A stretch of 64,000 bases of DNA from Streptomyces sp. TLI_053 (GCF_900105395.1 NZ_LT629775.1:5106001-5170000); one strand, 5' to 3'. Positions 51,184-60,359 are shown, numbered from the stretch's first letter. Numbers and translations: made by a program. The notes: generated from the sequence alone by a model not told the origin.

Positions 51184-52389
51184 GTGATCGCGACCAGTAC
51201 CTCCGCCGCCGGCGGAGCCACCGCCCCCACGCCCGCACCCGTTCTCCTCGACGCCACCGCCGAGCCCTCGCTCCGGGCGGCGCCGCTGGAGCTCTTCCTC
51301 GATCTCGTCTTCGTCTTCACCGTCACCCAGCTGACCGGCAGCCTGGCCCACCACCTCACCCCGGGCGGCTTCGCCCAGGTCCTGGTGATGCTGGCGGTGA
51401 TCTGGTGGATGTACGACGCCTTCATCTGGCTGACCAACGCCATGCCGCCGAGCACCCACGGCCGGCGCTGCCTGCTGATGCTCGCGATGGCGGGTTTCCT
51501 GGTGATCTCGCTCTCCGTACCGCACGCCTTCGAGGGCAGTGGCGCCGCCTTCGGCTGGGCGTACCTGCTGGTGGTGGCCGTGCACACGGGCATGTTCGCG
51601 ATGTCCGGGGTGGCGCTCGGCCCGGTGCTCCGGATGGGCGGGCTCAACCTCGTCAACACCGGGCTGGTGGTGGCCGGCGGTTACCTCACCGGTTCGGTCC
51701 AGCTGGCCTTCTGGGCGGCCGCCTTCGCCCTGCAGTTCGCGATACCCCGGCTGGTCGACCTGCCCAGCTTCCAACTGCGTGCGGACCACTTCGTCGAGCG
51801 GCACGGCCTGGTGGTGATCATCGCGTTCGGCGAGTCGGTGATCGCGATCGGCGTCGGCGCGGGCACCGCCGAGCTCAGCGCCCCGCTCGTCGGGGTCGCC
51901 CTGCTGAGCCTGGCCGTCTGCGTGGGGCTCTGGTGGGCGTACTTCGGGCACGACGACGACACCCGGGCCGAGCACCGCATGGCCGCGCTGCCCTCCGACC
52001 GGCGCAATCGGCTCGCCGTCAGCGTCTACAACCTGGGCCACTACGGGCTGCTGCTCGGGGTGCTGCTGTTCGCCGCCGGGGTGAAGTCGGCGGTCGCGCA
52101 CCCGGGGGCGCCGATCACCGGCGCCCAGGCGGCCGCCCTGGCCGGGGGAGTGGCGCTCTTCCTGGTCGTCAACACCGCGGTCCGCCGCACCTTCGACCTC
52201 GGGCCGAACCTGCCGCGGCTGCTGGCCGCCGCCGCGGTCGCGGCCGGCACGCTGCTCGGCACCGCGGTCTCGGCCCTGGCGGAGGTCGCCGCGGTGGTGC
52301 TGGCCCTGGCCGCGGCCTTCGGCTGGGAGCAGCGGACCCCGGCGCGGCGGGCGGGACTGTCGGTGCCCGGTGGGACACTCCACGGGTGA
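51184..52389 (+). CDS. Low-temperature-requirement A (LtrA) family membrane protein
   Basis: The 401-residue protein has about ten to eleven membrane spans and the LtrA opening motif PLELFLDLVFVFTVTQL. Further conserved parts are WWMYDAFIWLTN, DHFVERHGLVVIIAFGESVI and LWWAYFGHDDD. LtrA is needed for growth of Listeria in the cold, but the biochemical role is unknown. The GTG at 51184 is the nearest start to the conserved domain. The stop codon overlaps the next gene's GTG. Confidence 0.88.
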   Translation: MIATSTSAAGGATAPTPAPVLLDATAEPSLRAAPLELFLDLVFVFTVTQLTGSLAHHLTPGGFAQVLVMLAVIWWMYDAFIWLTNAMPPSTHGRRCLLMLAMAGFLVISLSVPHAFEGSGAAFGWAYLLVVAVHTGMFAMSGVALGPVLRMGGLNLVNTGLVVAGGYLTGSVQLAFWAAAFALQFAIPRLVDLPSFQLRADHFVERHGLVVIIAFGESVIAIGVGAGTAELSAPLVGVALLSLAVCVGLWWAYFGHDDDTRAEHRMAALPSDRRNRLAVSVYNLGHYGLLLGVLLFAAGVKSAVAHPGAPITGAQAAALAGGVALFLVVNTAVRRTFDLGPNLPRLLAAAAVAAGTLLGTAVSALAEVAAVVLALAAAFGWEQRTPARRAGLSVPGGTLHG

Positions 52390-52832
52390 CCGAGCACAAG
52401 ATCACCGACGGCCGCTACCGGATCCGGAACGTCGCCACCGGCCTGCTGCTGGAGGTCCCCGGCGGCAGCCGCCGCAGCGGCGTCAAAGTCCTGCTGGCTC
52501 CCGAGGACGGCTCGGACGCCCAGCTCTGGCGGCTGACCGCCGTCCACCCGGGCGGTGCGCTGTTCCACGTCGAGAACGTCGCCGGCGGCAAGCGCCTGGA
52601 CGTCACCGGCGCCGCGACCGACAACGGCGTGCCCGTCCAGCAGTGGTCCGCCAACGCCTTCGGCGCGCAGGAGTGGCTGGTCGAGCACCACCTCGACGCC
52701 CCGGGCACCTGCACCCTCACCAGCTTCGTCAGCGGCAAGGCCCTCACCGCCCCGGCCGCCCCGTCGGACCCCGTCCACCAGTGGGAGGACACCGACTCCC
52801 CGACCCAGTGGTGGCACCTGGAACGCCAGTAG
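52386..52832 (+). CDS. Single-domain ricin-type beta-trefoil (RICIN) protein
   Basis: The 148-residue protein consists only of a beta-trefoil lectin domain, with three recognisable repeats of the type YRIRNVATGLLLEV, FHVENVAGGKRLDV and TCTLTSFVSGKAL, each followed by QxW-like elements (AQLWRL, QQWSANAFGAQEW, TQWWHLE). There is no signal peptide, which is odd for a carbohydrate-binding module; it may bind an intracellular glycan or have lost sugar binding. GTGA overlap with ltrA suggests translational coupling. Confidence 0.82.
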   Translation: MTEHKITDGRYRIRNVATGLLLEVPGGSRRSGVKVLLAPEDGSDAQLWRLTAVHPGGALFHVENVAGGKRLDVTGAATDNGVPVQQWSANAFGAQEWLVEHHLDAPGTCTLTSFVSGKALTAPAAPSDPVHQWEDTDSPTQWWHLERQ

Positions 52833-52934
52833 GCCACCCCGGCCGGCCCCGGCCGGTCGGGACCGCCGCGGCAGACCCCGGCAGGCCCCGGCCGGCCGCG
52901 TCGCCGCGTGCCGTCCGGGGCCGGAGGACCCGCC

Positions 52935-53663
52935 CTACGCGGAGAGGTTGGCCCGGAGGGCGGCGAGGTCCTCGTCGGTGCTGCCGTGGGCGCGGAGGTA
53001 GGCGGGCACGGAGCCGTGGTGGTCCCGGATCCAGGCGAAGGAGGAGGCGAGCAGTTCCTCCGAGATCGGGCGGGAGATCCGCTCGGCGCCGGTCTCGTCG
53101 ATGTACGGGGCCGGGCCGTCCAGCAGGCCCAGGCCGGTGTTGGAGAGCAGGTAGTCGGCGGTGATGTCGTCCTCGGAGGCACCCAGCAGGGTCTGGACGA
53201 CCGCGACGGTGAGACCGGTGCGGTCCTTGCCGACGGCGCAGTGGACGACGGCCGGCAGGGCGCCCGGGGTGCCGAGCCGGCGGATCGCGGCGACCAGCGA
53301 CGGGCCGGCCGTGGAGGCCATGAACGGGTAGAGCTCCTCCTGGCCCGTCGGCCACGGCCGGTCGGTGTCCTCCCGGTCGGCGGGCAGGGTGGGAAGGCTG
53401 AGCGCCTCGTGGTCGAGGCCGTGCCGCAGGTCCGGCCAGACCTCCGCCTCGACCGGGCTGCGCAGGTCGATCACGGTGCGCAGGCCCAGGGCCTTCAGCC
53501 GCAGCGCGCCCTCCGGGGCGAGCGTGTGGAAGGAGCCGGAGCGGAACAGCACGCCCCGGCGGAGTGCGCCGACGCCCCCCGCGTCGCGGAAGTTGCGCAC
53601 TCCGGGGATGTCGATGAAAGAGGACGGCAGGTCGGCTTCACGGTCCGGCAGGTCGTCGGTCAT
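52935..53663 (-). CDS. Tyrosine-protein phosphatase, dual-specificity-like (lipid phosphatase LpdP/MptpB type)
   Basis: The 242-residue protein has the P-loop VVHCAVGKDRTG, whose Lys and Asp are typical of the MptpB-like triple-specificity group. The N-terminal GVRNFRDAGG motif and FRSGSFHTLA are also present. It removes phosphate from phosphotyrosine or phosphoinositides in the cytoplasm. Such enzymes may act in signalling, and in pathogens they are secreted, but no signal sequence is visible here. The ATG at 53663 is the first codon with conserved sequence following it. Confidence 0.9.
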   Translation of the reverse strand: MTDDLPDREADLPSSFIDIPGVRNFRDAGGVGALRRGVLFRSGSFHTLAPEGALRLKALGLRTVIDLRSPVEAEVWPDLRHGLDHEALSLPTLPADREDTDRPWPTGQEELYPFMASTAGPSLVAAIRRLGTPGALPAVVHCAVGKDRTGLTVAVVQTLLGASEDDITADYLLSNTGLGLLDGPAPYIDETGAERISRPISEELLASSFAWIRDHHGSVPAYLRAHGSTDEDLAALRANLSA

Positions 53664-53793
53664 GGGCCCACCGTAAGGTCGCGGACCGCGCGAGGGGAAG
53701 GAATCCCCCATTCCGCCGGACCCGCGACCGCCCGCGCCGCGCCGCCGACCTGCCCGCGCCACCGCGCCCCGCCCCCCGCCGGCCCCGTCGGCG

Positions 53794-54582
53794 TCAGCGC
53801 CCGCCGGCGACGTCCAGGAAGGCGCCGGTGGTGTACGAGGAGGCCGGCGACAGCAGGAAGAGGATCGCCTCCGCGACCTCGTCCGGCCGCCCACCGCGCC
53901 GCATCGGCAGGTTCGGCGCGACCCGGTCGACCCGACCTGGCTCCCCGCCCAGGGCGTGGATGCCGGTGTGGATCAGGCCGGGGCGGACGCAGTTGACCCG
54001 GACGCCCTCGTCGGCGACCTCCAGGGCCAGCCCCCGGGTCATCGAGTCGACGGCCCCCTTCGCCGCCGCGTAGTCCACGTACTCGTTGGGCGAGCCCAGC
54101 CGGGAGGCGGCGGAGGAGACGTTGACGATCGCGCCGCCCCGCCCGCCGTGCCGGGTGGACATCCGGCGGACGGCCTGCGCGGCGCACAGGAACGGTCCGG
54201 TGATGTTGGCGGCCCAGATCCGGTTGAGCCGCTCCTCGTCGATGTCCTCCAGCCGGCTCTGCCGCTCCAGCGTCCCGGCGTTGTTCACCAGCCCGGTGAG
54301 CGGGCCCAGTTCGGCGTCGACGGTGGCGAACAGCCGGGCCACCTCGGCACTGCGGGTGACATCGGCGCGGACGGCGAGCGCCTCCCCGCCCCCGGCCCGG
54401 ACGGCGTCCACCACCGAGGCGGCGGCGGCCTCGTCCGAGCGGTAGTTGACGCAGACCCGGTAGCCCCGCCGTCCGGCCAGCAGGGCGGTCGCGGCGCCGA
54501 TGCCGCGACCGGCACCGGTGATCAGCAGCACGCCGGCCGGGTCGGAGCCGTGCGGCTGGGCGAACTCGTTCGAAGTCGACAT
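53794..54582 (-). CDS. Short-chain dehydrogenase/reductase (SDR)
   Basis: The 262-residue classical SDR has ITGAGRGIGAATA, NNAGTL, a Ser-containing VSSAASRLG strand and YAAAKGA with the catalytic Tyr and Lys. PGLIHTGIHALGG follows, then a C-terminus SSYTTGAFLDVAGGR. The sequence is close to 3-oxoacyl-ACP reductase/glucose dehydrogenase-type SDRs, but the substrate is unknown. It lies 45 bp downstream of an AlkZ-like gene on the same strand and may be co-transcribed with it. Confidence 0.9.
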   Translation of the reverse strand: MSTSNEFAQPHGSDPAGVLLITGAGRGIGAATALLAGRRGYRVCVNYRSDEAAAASVVDAVRAGGGEALAVRADVTRSAEVARLFATVDAELGPLTGLVNNAGTLERQSRLEDIDEERLNRIWAANITGPFLCAAQAVRRMSTRHGGRGGAIVNVSSAASRLGSPNEYVDYAAAKGAVDSMTRGLALEVADEGVRVNCVRPGLIHTGIHALGGEPGRVDRVAPNLPMRRGGRPDEVAEAILFLLSPASSYTTGAFLDVAGGR

Positions 54583-54627
54583 GGTTCGTACTCTATGCCG
54601 ACCCCCAAATGGCGTCGGCCGGAGCGC

Positions 54628-55845
54628 CTATTCGCCCGAACTCGCCCGCAGGGCCTCGATCCTGGGCGCCCGGCTCTTCGGCGAGTCGAGGCTGAAGCCG
54701 CGCGCGTCCCCCAGCTCCGCCCGGACGAACTCCTCCGTCCGGGCCACCGCCGACCGCAGCCCGGCGTTCGACGGCACGAAGGACAGATGGACGATCTCGG
54801 CGCGTTCGGTGTCGTACTCCCAGCAGCCGACGATCCGGCCCCGGTCCAGCACGACGTGGGTCTGCGGGTCGGCCTCGCTGCCGAAGCTCCGCCCGGCCCG
54901 GCCGGCCGGCACCGGACGGACCGCGTCGGCCGGGTCGACCAGCCGGGTCAGCTCGCGGTGCAGCAGGTGGATGCCGTCGATCCCGGCCAGCAGCGTGTAG
55001 TGCGGTTCGGTCGGCACCGTGAACCCGGCGAAGGCGTCCACGAGTTCGGGCAGCATCAGCAGCTCCGAACCGGGGGCCACCGGCACCGCGCCCGCCTCCG
55101 CGAACGCCTGCCGGGCGGTGGCGGCGCCGAAACCGGAGAACCACCGGAAGTGCTTCAGCGAGGCCGGGCCGGCCCAGGTCAGATAGCGCCGGGCCAGGTC
55201 CGCCGTGCCGCCGCCGACCGGCTGGTCCCACCGCGCGTAGCCGTACCGCTGCTGGTCCAGCCGGCCGTTGGCCGGCACCCGGCGCAGCTGTCCGCGCGAC
55301 TGCATCAGCCCGAGGGCCAGCGGCAGGGTGGTGGACAGCCCGCGCTTGCGCCCCGGCTCGCCCAGCGACCGGACGGCCTCGCCGACGGCCACCCGGATCG
55401 CCGCCGGGTCCAGCGGCCCCGGTGCTTCGGCGAGCGCGCGGTCCACCGCCAGGCAGAGCCGCTCGACCTCGCCCGCGGTCACCCCCAGGTGCTTCGCGGC
55501 GGACGCCACCTCGCCCTCCGGCACGGCCGCGCCGGCCGCCAGGGCGAGCGCGTAGTCCTCGGCCGGGACGATGTAGGTGCAGCCGCGCGCGGCGGGCAGC
55601 TCGTGCGCCTCCAGCCGGGCCACCGCGGCGTCCACGGCCGCCCGGCCGAGCCCGGCCCGGGCGAACAGGCCCAGGTAGGGCGCCGCCCCTCCCACCGACC
55701 TGGCCCACCCGGTGGCCGCCAGCACCTCGCCGACCGACGCCTCCGGGTGCGCGCCGTCCAGCCACTGCCGGTGCGACCACCAGGCCCGGAGCTTCGCCGT
55801 GCCGATGCCCGTCCCCGCCGCCGGACCGCCGTTCGCCCTCGCCAT
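54628..55845 (-). CDS. Winged-helix DNA-binding protein, AlkZ/HTH_42 family
   Basis: The 405-residue protein matches the HTH_42 family that includes the bacterial DNA glycosylases AlkZ and YcaQ, built from three winged helices. Features include LRAWWSHRQWLDG near the N-terminus, GLMQSRGQLRRVPANGRLDQ, LARRYLTWAGPASLKHFRWF and DRGRIVGCWEY. Some members unhook interstrand crosslinks and protect producers of DNA-damaging antibiotics. I cannot confirm the catalytic QxQ motif, so it may be a non-catalytic relative. The ATG at 55845 follows no strong ribosome site. Confidence 0.82.
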   Translation of the reverse strand: MARANGGPAAGTGIGTAKLRAWWSHRQWLDGAHPEASVGEVLAATGWARSVGGAAPYLGLFARAGLGRAAVDAAVARLEAHELPAARGCTYIVPAEDYALALAAGAAVPEGEVASAAKHLGVTAGEVERLCLAVDRALAEAPGPLDPAAIRVAVGEAVRSLGEPGRKRGLSTTLPLALGLMQSRGQLRRVPANGRLDQQRYGYARWDQPVGGGTADLARRYLTWAGPASLKHFRWFSGFGAATARQAFAEAGAVPVAPGSELLMLPELVDAFAGFTVPTEPHYTLLAGIDGIHLLHRELTRLVDPADAVRPVPAGRAGRSFGSEADPQTHVVLDRGRIVGCWEYDTERAEIVHLSFVPSNAGLRSAVARTEEFVRAELGDARGFSLDSPKSRAPRIEALRASSGE

Positions 55846-55948
55846 GCGGCCCAGTATCGGCCCGCGGGCGCCCGCGGCCGCGGAATTCGATGGCCCGGCG
55901 CGGCCCGACCCGGCAGACTCCTGCGGACCGGCCGACGAGAGGAGCCCG

Positions 55949-56686
55949 ATGAGCACCCGGCCCACCACCCGGCCCAGTTCCCAGCCCGGTTCCCCGCCCG
56001 GCACCGTCCTGCTGTCCGGCATCGTCGGCTCGACCGCGTACGGACTGGCGCACGCCGGTTCCGACATCGACCGGCTGGGCCTGTTCGCCGCCCCGACCGA
56101 GGGCTTCCACGGCCTGCACCGCCCGGCCGAGTCGCACGTCTCCACCAGGCCGGACCGCACCCTGCACGAGGCCGCCAAGTGGTGCCGCCTCGCGCTCGGC
56201 TGCAATCCCACCGCCACCGAGCTGGTCTGGCTGCCCGACGAGCTCTACGAGGTGCGGGACCCGCTGGGCGAGGAGCTGATAGCGATCCGCCGCTCGTTCC
56301 TGAGCGCCCGGGGTGTCCGCAACGCCTATCTCGGTTATGCCACCCAGCAGTTCCGCAAGCTGCTGACCCGCGACACCGCCGACCCGGTCACCCGGGCCCG
56401 GGCCGCCAAGCACGCCCGGCACCTGGTCCGGCTGCTCGAACAGGCCGTTCACCTGCACGAGGTCGGCCACAACCAGGTCCGGCTGCCGGATCCGGAGCGG
56501 GTCCGCGGCCTCGGCGAGCGGATCGCCGACGACCCGGCCCACGCCGAAGGCCTGCTCGCCGCGGCCGCCGACCGCCTCGACCGTCCCGGGGTCCTCCCCG
56601 AGCACCCCGACGAGCGCCCCGCCGAGGCCTGGCTGCGGCGCGTCCGCGCCGTCCACTGGACACCCGAACCGGTCTCCGCGGCGTAG
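55949..56686 (+). CDS. Predicted nucleotidyltransferase (DNA polymerase beta superfamily, DUF4269-like)
   Basis: The 245-residue protein has a nucleotidyltransferase signature LLSGIVGSTAYGLAHAGSD followed by DIDRLG, i.e. the GSxxxG and DxD metal-binding pattern. A helical C-terminal region contains FRKLLTRDT and HARHLVRLLEQAVHL. It belongs to the YcgL-like family whose substrates are unknown; related proteins include antitoxins and phage-linked enzymes. The ATG follows GAGAGGAG. It diverges from the AlkZ-like gene. Confidence 0.82.
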   Translation: MSTRPTTRPSSQPGSPPGTVLLSGIVGSTAYGLAHAGSDIDRLGLFAAPTEGFHGLHRPAESHVSTRPDRTLHEAAKWCRLALGCNPTATELVWLPDELYEVRDPLGEELIAIRRSFLSARGVRNAYLGYATQQFRKLLTRDTADPVTRARAAKHARHLVRLLEQAVHLHEVGHNQVRLPDPERVRGLGERIADDPAHAEGLLAAAADRLDRPGVLPEHPDERPAEAWLRRVRAVHWTPEPVSAA

Positions 56687-57015
56687 CACCGCGATCGGCC
56701 CGCTCCGAGGGGCCCGGGCGGGCACGGGCCGGCGCGGGCCCCTCGTCGTGCGCCGGAGCGCTCGGGGGAGTGCGGCGGCGCACCCGTCGCACCTGTCACC
56801 GGGTCCACCAGCGCATCGGAAGCGGATCGGAAGAGCCCCGGTTGTGGCCGCGGAAGAAGGGGGCCTGGTCGGATCGACCCGAGGGGCGGTGACCGGTGGG
56901 TCCGTGGCCCCCGGTGGGTCCGCGGGCCCGGGGCCGGGGCAGCACGGCCGGGCGCACGGACGGACGTGCCGGGTCCCGCGCCCCGATCCCTCGGTGACCG
57001 CACAGGAGGTCCGCG
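56687..57015. other. Intergenic region before the TIR/macro locus
   Basis: This gap of 329 bp has no gene. A 10-bp hairpin (56707-56716 with 56735-56744) just after the nucleotidyltransferase may be its terminator. The right part has short GGTGGGTCCG repeats and AGGAGG (57004-57009), the ribosome site of the next gene. Confidence 0.5.
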
Positions 57016-57840
57016 TTGAACGACAAGATCCCGGAGCCGCCGGTCCCGGCGGACGCACGGGTCCGGCCACCGGGCGCGGCCCGGCCCGTTCACCCGCCGC
57101 CGTCGCTGCTGCCCCCGCCCGGGGACGTCCGTACGGGGGTGCTGGCCGTCGTGGGGGGTTCGCTGGCGGTGCTCCTGCTGCTGCTCGGGCTGGGCGGCGG
57201 CATCTCGTTCGGGACGGACGACGGGGGCGGCATCGACACGAGCGGGCTCGCCGGCGGCCTGGGCAGGGGGTCCGGGGGGTGGGACGAGCCGCCGCCGACG
57301 CCCGTGCGGACGGTTCCCACGCCCACCCGCACCCGCACGCCCTCGGCCTCGGCCTCGGCCACACCCACGATCACCCGGACAACCTCGTTCTCGTTCTCGC
57401 CCACGCCCTCGTCGTCCTCGTCCTGGTCCGGCGGGTCACCGTCACCTTCGGGGTCCGGTTCGGCGACCGCGACCACCACGGCGACAGCCACAGCCACAGA
57501 AATGGCCACGGAGACGGCCACCCCGACGGCCACGGCCACCCCGACCGGGTCCGCCCGACCCGACGCGGTGCTGAGCGACTACTTCGCGGCGATCAACGCC
57601 GGGGACTTCCGCACGGCCTGGCAGCTCGGCGGGCGCAACCTCGCCGGCGACTACGACACCTTCGTCACCGGCTTCGACGAGACCACCTCCACCACGGTGA
57701 CCGTGCTCTCGGTCGACGGTGCCGCGGTCACCGCGACGCTGGAGGCCCGGCAGACGGACGGCACGGTCCGGCGCTTCCGCGGCGTCTACACCGTCACCGA
57801 CGGTGCCATCGCCAGGGCGACCGTCTCCCGGACGGGATGA
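57016..57840 (+). CDS. Membrane-anchored protein with Ser/Thr/Pro-rich linker and NTF2-like C-terminal domain
   Basis: The 274-residue protein starts with a Pro-rich cytoplasmic segment and one membrane span (about residues 40-65, VLAVVGGSLAVLLLLLGL). A long extracytoplasmic Thr/Ser/Pro linker follows, then a C-terminal domain of about 90 residues, DAVLSDYFAAINAGDFRTAW through YTVTDGAIARATV, which resembles NTF2-like extracellular domains. The TTG start is well supported: AGGAGG lies 6 nt upstream. It is the first gene of the row that leads into the TIR locus, 80 bp before the next gene; a sensory or accessory role is a guess. Confidence 0.72.
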   Translation: MNDKIPEPPVPADARVRPPGAARPVHPPPSLLPPPGDVRTGVLAVVGGSLAVLLLLLGLGGGISFGTDDGGGIDTSGLAGGLGRGSGGWDEPPPTPVRTVPTPTRTRTPSASASATPTITRTTSFSFSPTPSSSSSWSGGSPSPSGSGSATATTTATATATEMATETATPTATATPTGSARPDAVLSDYFAAINAGDFRTAWQLGGRNLAGDYDTFVTGFDETTSTTVTVLSVDGAAVTATLEARQTDGTVRRFRGVYTVTDGAIARATVSRTG

Positions 57841-57920
57841 CGGTGGGTCGGCACGGGCGCGAGGACGCCCCGGGCCCCGGCAGGACCGGACCCCTCCACG
57901 ACAGGAGCTCTGAACGACCG

Positions 57921-59516
57921 ATGACCATCCACGGCGCCTCTCTCGCCGCGCCGCCACCCCCGTCCCCGGGCCAGGACGGGCCCACCGGACCTCCGGGGGT
58001 GGACGCCCGCAGCCGGGCCACCCGGCTGCTCGCGGCGGGTACCTACCTCTCCCCGGACTACCGCCGCGCGGTGATCAGGGAGCTGCTGACCAACCGGGCC
58101 CGGGCGGTCGCGCCCTCGTTCGGCTACGACGCCGTCCCGGTGCTCGCCCACGCGCTCGCGGCCCGCGCGCTGCAGCGCAACTCCTGGGTGTACTTCGGGG
58201 CCGGGGCAGCCCTGCTGTTCGTCCTCGCCGCCACCGGCGTGATCGGTGCCTTCTCCTTCCTCCTGCTCCTGCTCTGGCTGTGGTGGTCGGCCGACTACCT
58301 CCGGCGGGTGGCCACCCTGCACACCCTGGTCACCAGGCTCAAGGACCGCGGGCCGGGCGGCGGACCGGGCGGGTTCGACGGCGGCCGTCCGTCGGCCGTC
58401 CTCCTCGACGACGAGCTCGTCGGGAAGATCGAGCGCGAGCAGTCGGCCCGGGACGGCCTCGCCTACTTCGGCGGCTACCGGCCGTTCGTCGGGGCCGGCA
58501 CGCGGCTGCGCCGGTGGTCGAACGCGCAGTTGCTGCTCGGCGCCCCGGACAACAGGGACGACATGGCGGAGCTGGTCGCCCGGCTCGCCGGCCGGACGGA
58601 GCCGGACGGGCCGAAGGAGCCCGCCGGTCCGGTGGTCACCAGGCGTCGGCCGGTCGTACCGTTCGACGTCGCGGACCTGGCGGCCTTCGTCCAGCACCAC
58701 CTCGCCGCCGAACTGCGGGACGAGGCGAAGGAGTCCGAGCGGATCGCGACGCTCACCGTGGAACGCCGCAGCTACGCCCGGGCGGTCACCGTGCACGACC
58801 GGTCGGTGGGAGCGGGCTGGACCGCGCTGCCCGCGATCGGCGCGGAGGGCGGCGAGCACTGGGCGGAGGGATACGGCGCGTCCCGCGAGTACCTGTGCGC
58901 CCGGATCGGCTCCTGGGACGAGGAGTTGGTCACCTCCCTGTTCGTGGGCTTCGACATCCGCGGCAACACCCTGCACACCGAGTTCCACAGCCATGTGCTG
59001 ACCCCGGTGATCTCCGAGTTCCACCTGGTCGACCGGCTGCCGGAGCGGCTGGACCGGCGGCTGCTGCTGCGGGCGGCCCTGGACTCCCTGGGGCACGTGC
59101 TGGGCCGGTCCTGGCAGGTCCTGCTGCCCCTCGGACCGCTGCGCTCGGGCTACGCCCGGTTGCGCGAGCACTACCGGGAGGGCCGGCGCTTCGAGGTCGA
59201 GCTCGTCGCGGTCGCCGACAGCAGCGAGTTCGGCCTCGGCCGGTACGCGACGCTCGCGGTGAATCGCGGCGCGCGCACCAGCATCCGCGAACTGGCCTGC
59301 AGCGACACCTACCACCACTACTTCCAGGAGTCGGACGCCGACAAGTACACCCGGATCGTGGAGCGTCGGCTGCTGCACCTCGTCGAGCGCTTCCTGCGCG
59401 AGCACCAGGTCGACCTGGCGGACCACCGGCGCAACCAGACCAACGTCCTGAGCGGCAACGTCTTCGGCAACGGGACCATCGACAACTCGCACAACAAGCA
59501 GGTCAACCACAACTGA
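57921..59516 (+). CDS. Membrane protein ending in the GNxFGNGTIDNS motif (putative sensor of the TIR locus)
   Basis: The 531-residue protein has a soluble N-terminal part, two adjoining membrane spans (about residues 89-125, VYFGAGAALLFVLAATGVIG and AFSFLLLLLWLWWSADYL), and a large soluble domain of about 380 residues that I do not recognise. The last 22 residues contain SGNVFGNGTIDNSHNKQVN, almost the same as the start of the next protein. A short Asn/Gly-rich motif shared by neighbouring genes recalls bacterial amyloid-signalling pairs. It may sense infection or stress and hand the signal to the TIR protein; this is inferred. Confidence 0.7.
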   Translation: MTIHGASLAAPPPPSPGQDGPTGPPGVDARSRATRLLAAGTYLSPDYRRAVIRELLTNRARAVAPSFGYDAVPVLAHALAARALQRNSWVYFGAGAALLFVLAATGVIGAFSFLLLLLWLWWSADYLRRVATLHTLVTRLKDRGPGGGPGGFDGGRPSAVLLDDELVGKIEREQSARDGLAYFGGYRPFVGAGTRLRRWSNAQLLLGAPDNRDDMAELVARLAGRTEPDGPKEPAGPVVTRRRPVVPFDVADLAAFVQHHLAAELRDEAKESERIATLTVERRSYARAVTVHDRSVGAGWTALPAIGAEGGEHWAEGYGASREYLCARIGSWDEELVTSLFVGFDIRGNTLHTEFHSHVLTPVISEFHLVDRLPERLDRRLLLRAALDSLGHVLGRSWQVLLPLGPLRSGYARLREHYREGRRFEVELVAVADSSEFGLGRYATLAVNRGARTSIRELACSDTYHHYFQESDADKYTRIVERRLLHLVERFLREHQVDLADHRRNQTNVLSGNVFGNGTIDNSHNKQVNHN

Positions 59517-59667
59517 TCCCCGCACCACCGCCACCGGCCCGGCCGCGACGACGGCCGCCGCACGAACACACCGAGGACAAGGACAACCGACCCATGACCG
59601 ACCAGGGAACAGGCCGCGACGCGGCCGTCCACGGCAACATCTTCGGCAACGGGACCATCGACAACTC
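59453..59667 (+). repeat. 36-bp direct repeat encoding the shared GNxFGNGTIDNS motif
   Basis: Positions 59453-59488 and 59632-59667 are identical except for one base. The first copy encodes the C-terminus of the membrane protein, the second the N-terminus of the TIR protein. Near-identity at DNA level suggests recent duplication or gene conversion. Confidence 0.9.
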
Positions 59668-60307
59668 CACCGGCAAGACCGTCAACCGGGGCGGTGCCCG
59701 CCAGGCCGAGGGGTCGACGGGCGCGCGGACGACGGGTGCGCGGGCGACGGTCGGTCCCGAGCGGAGCCGCAACGTGTTCGTGGTCCACGGCCGCGACGAG
59801 CAGGTCCGGCGGGAGATGTTCGGGCTGCTGCGCAGACTCGGACTGAACCCGCTGGAGTGGGAGCACCTGGTCGGGGCGACCGGCCTGCCCTCCCCGTTCA
59901 TCGGCGAGGTGGTGGCCCACGCGCCCTCGGTGGCCGGGGCCGCGCTCGTCCTGCTCACCCCGGACGACGTCGCCGTGCTCCACGACGACCTGAAGGGGCC
60001 CGCCGAGCCGCCGCACGAGCGGGCACCCTCCGGCCAGCCGCGCCAGAACGTGCTGATCGAACTGGGCATGGTGCTGATGGCCTATCCGGAGCGGACCGTG
60101 ATGGTCGAGTTCGGGGACGTCCGGCCGGCCTCGGACCTGGCGGGCCGCAACGTGATCCGGTTCACCGCGGACGGGAACCACGTCTTCGCGCTGCGGAAGG
60201 TGGCGCAACGACTGGAGGTGGCCGGCTGTCCGGTGGACGACCGGGGCAACGACTGGCTGGACACCGGGCCGTTCCTGGACCTGGGGGCCTACCGCCGCAC
60301 GGGCTGA
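59594..60307 (+). CDS. TIR-like effector/signal enzyme (PF10137, CAP12-type TIR)
   Basis: The 237-residue protein has an N-terminal motif GNIFGNGTIDNS (14-25), a variable linker, and a PF10137-type TIR-like domain (60-230): NVFVVHGRDEQVRREMFGLL, GLNPLEWEHLVGATG, IGEVVAHAPSV with the probable catalytic Glu105, VLLTPDD, and QPRQNVLIELGMVLMAYPER. TIR domains of this class split NAD+ and serve in CBASS-, Pycsar- and Thoeris-like defence. Its ribosome site is weak, so it may be coupled to the preceding gene 77 bp upstream. A neighbouring macro-domain protein is a likely reader of its product. Confidence 0.85.
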   Translation: MTDQGTGRDAAVHGNIFGNGTIDNSTGKTVNRGGARQAEGSTGARTTGARATVGPERSRNVFVVHGRDEQVRREMFGLLRRLGLNPLEWEHLVGATGLPSPFIGEVVAHAPSVAGAALVLLTPDDVAVLHDDLKGPAEPPHERAPSGQPRQNVLIELGMVLMAYPERTVMVEFGDVRPASDLAGRNVIRFTADGNHVFALRKVAQRLEVAGCPVDDRGNDWLDTGPFLDLGAYRRTG

Positions 60308-60324
60308 TCCGGCGCGGGACGGTC

Positions 60325-60359
60325 CGGCCCGGCCGCGGCGCACCACCGCGGCCGGGCCG
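60325..60359. terminator. Terminator between the TIR gene and the convergent macro-domain gene
   Basis: A 14-bp perfect GC inverted repeat (60325-60338 with 60346-60359) lies 18 bp after the TIR stop. GTGCCGACCG and similar short repeats follow up to the convergent stop codon. Confidence 0.75.
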
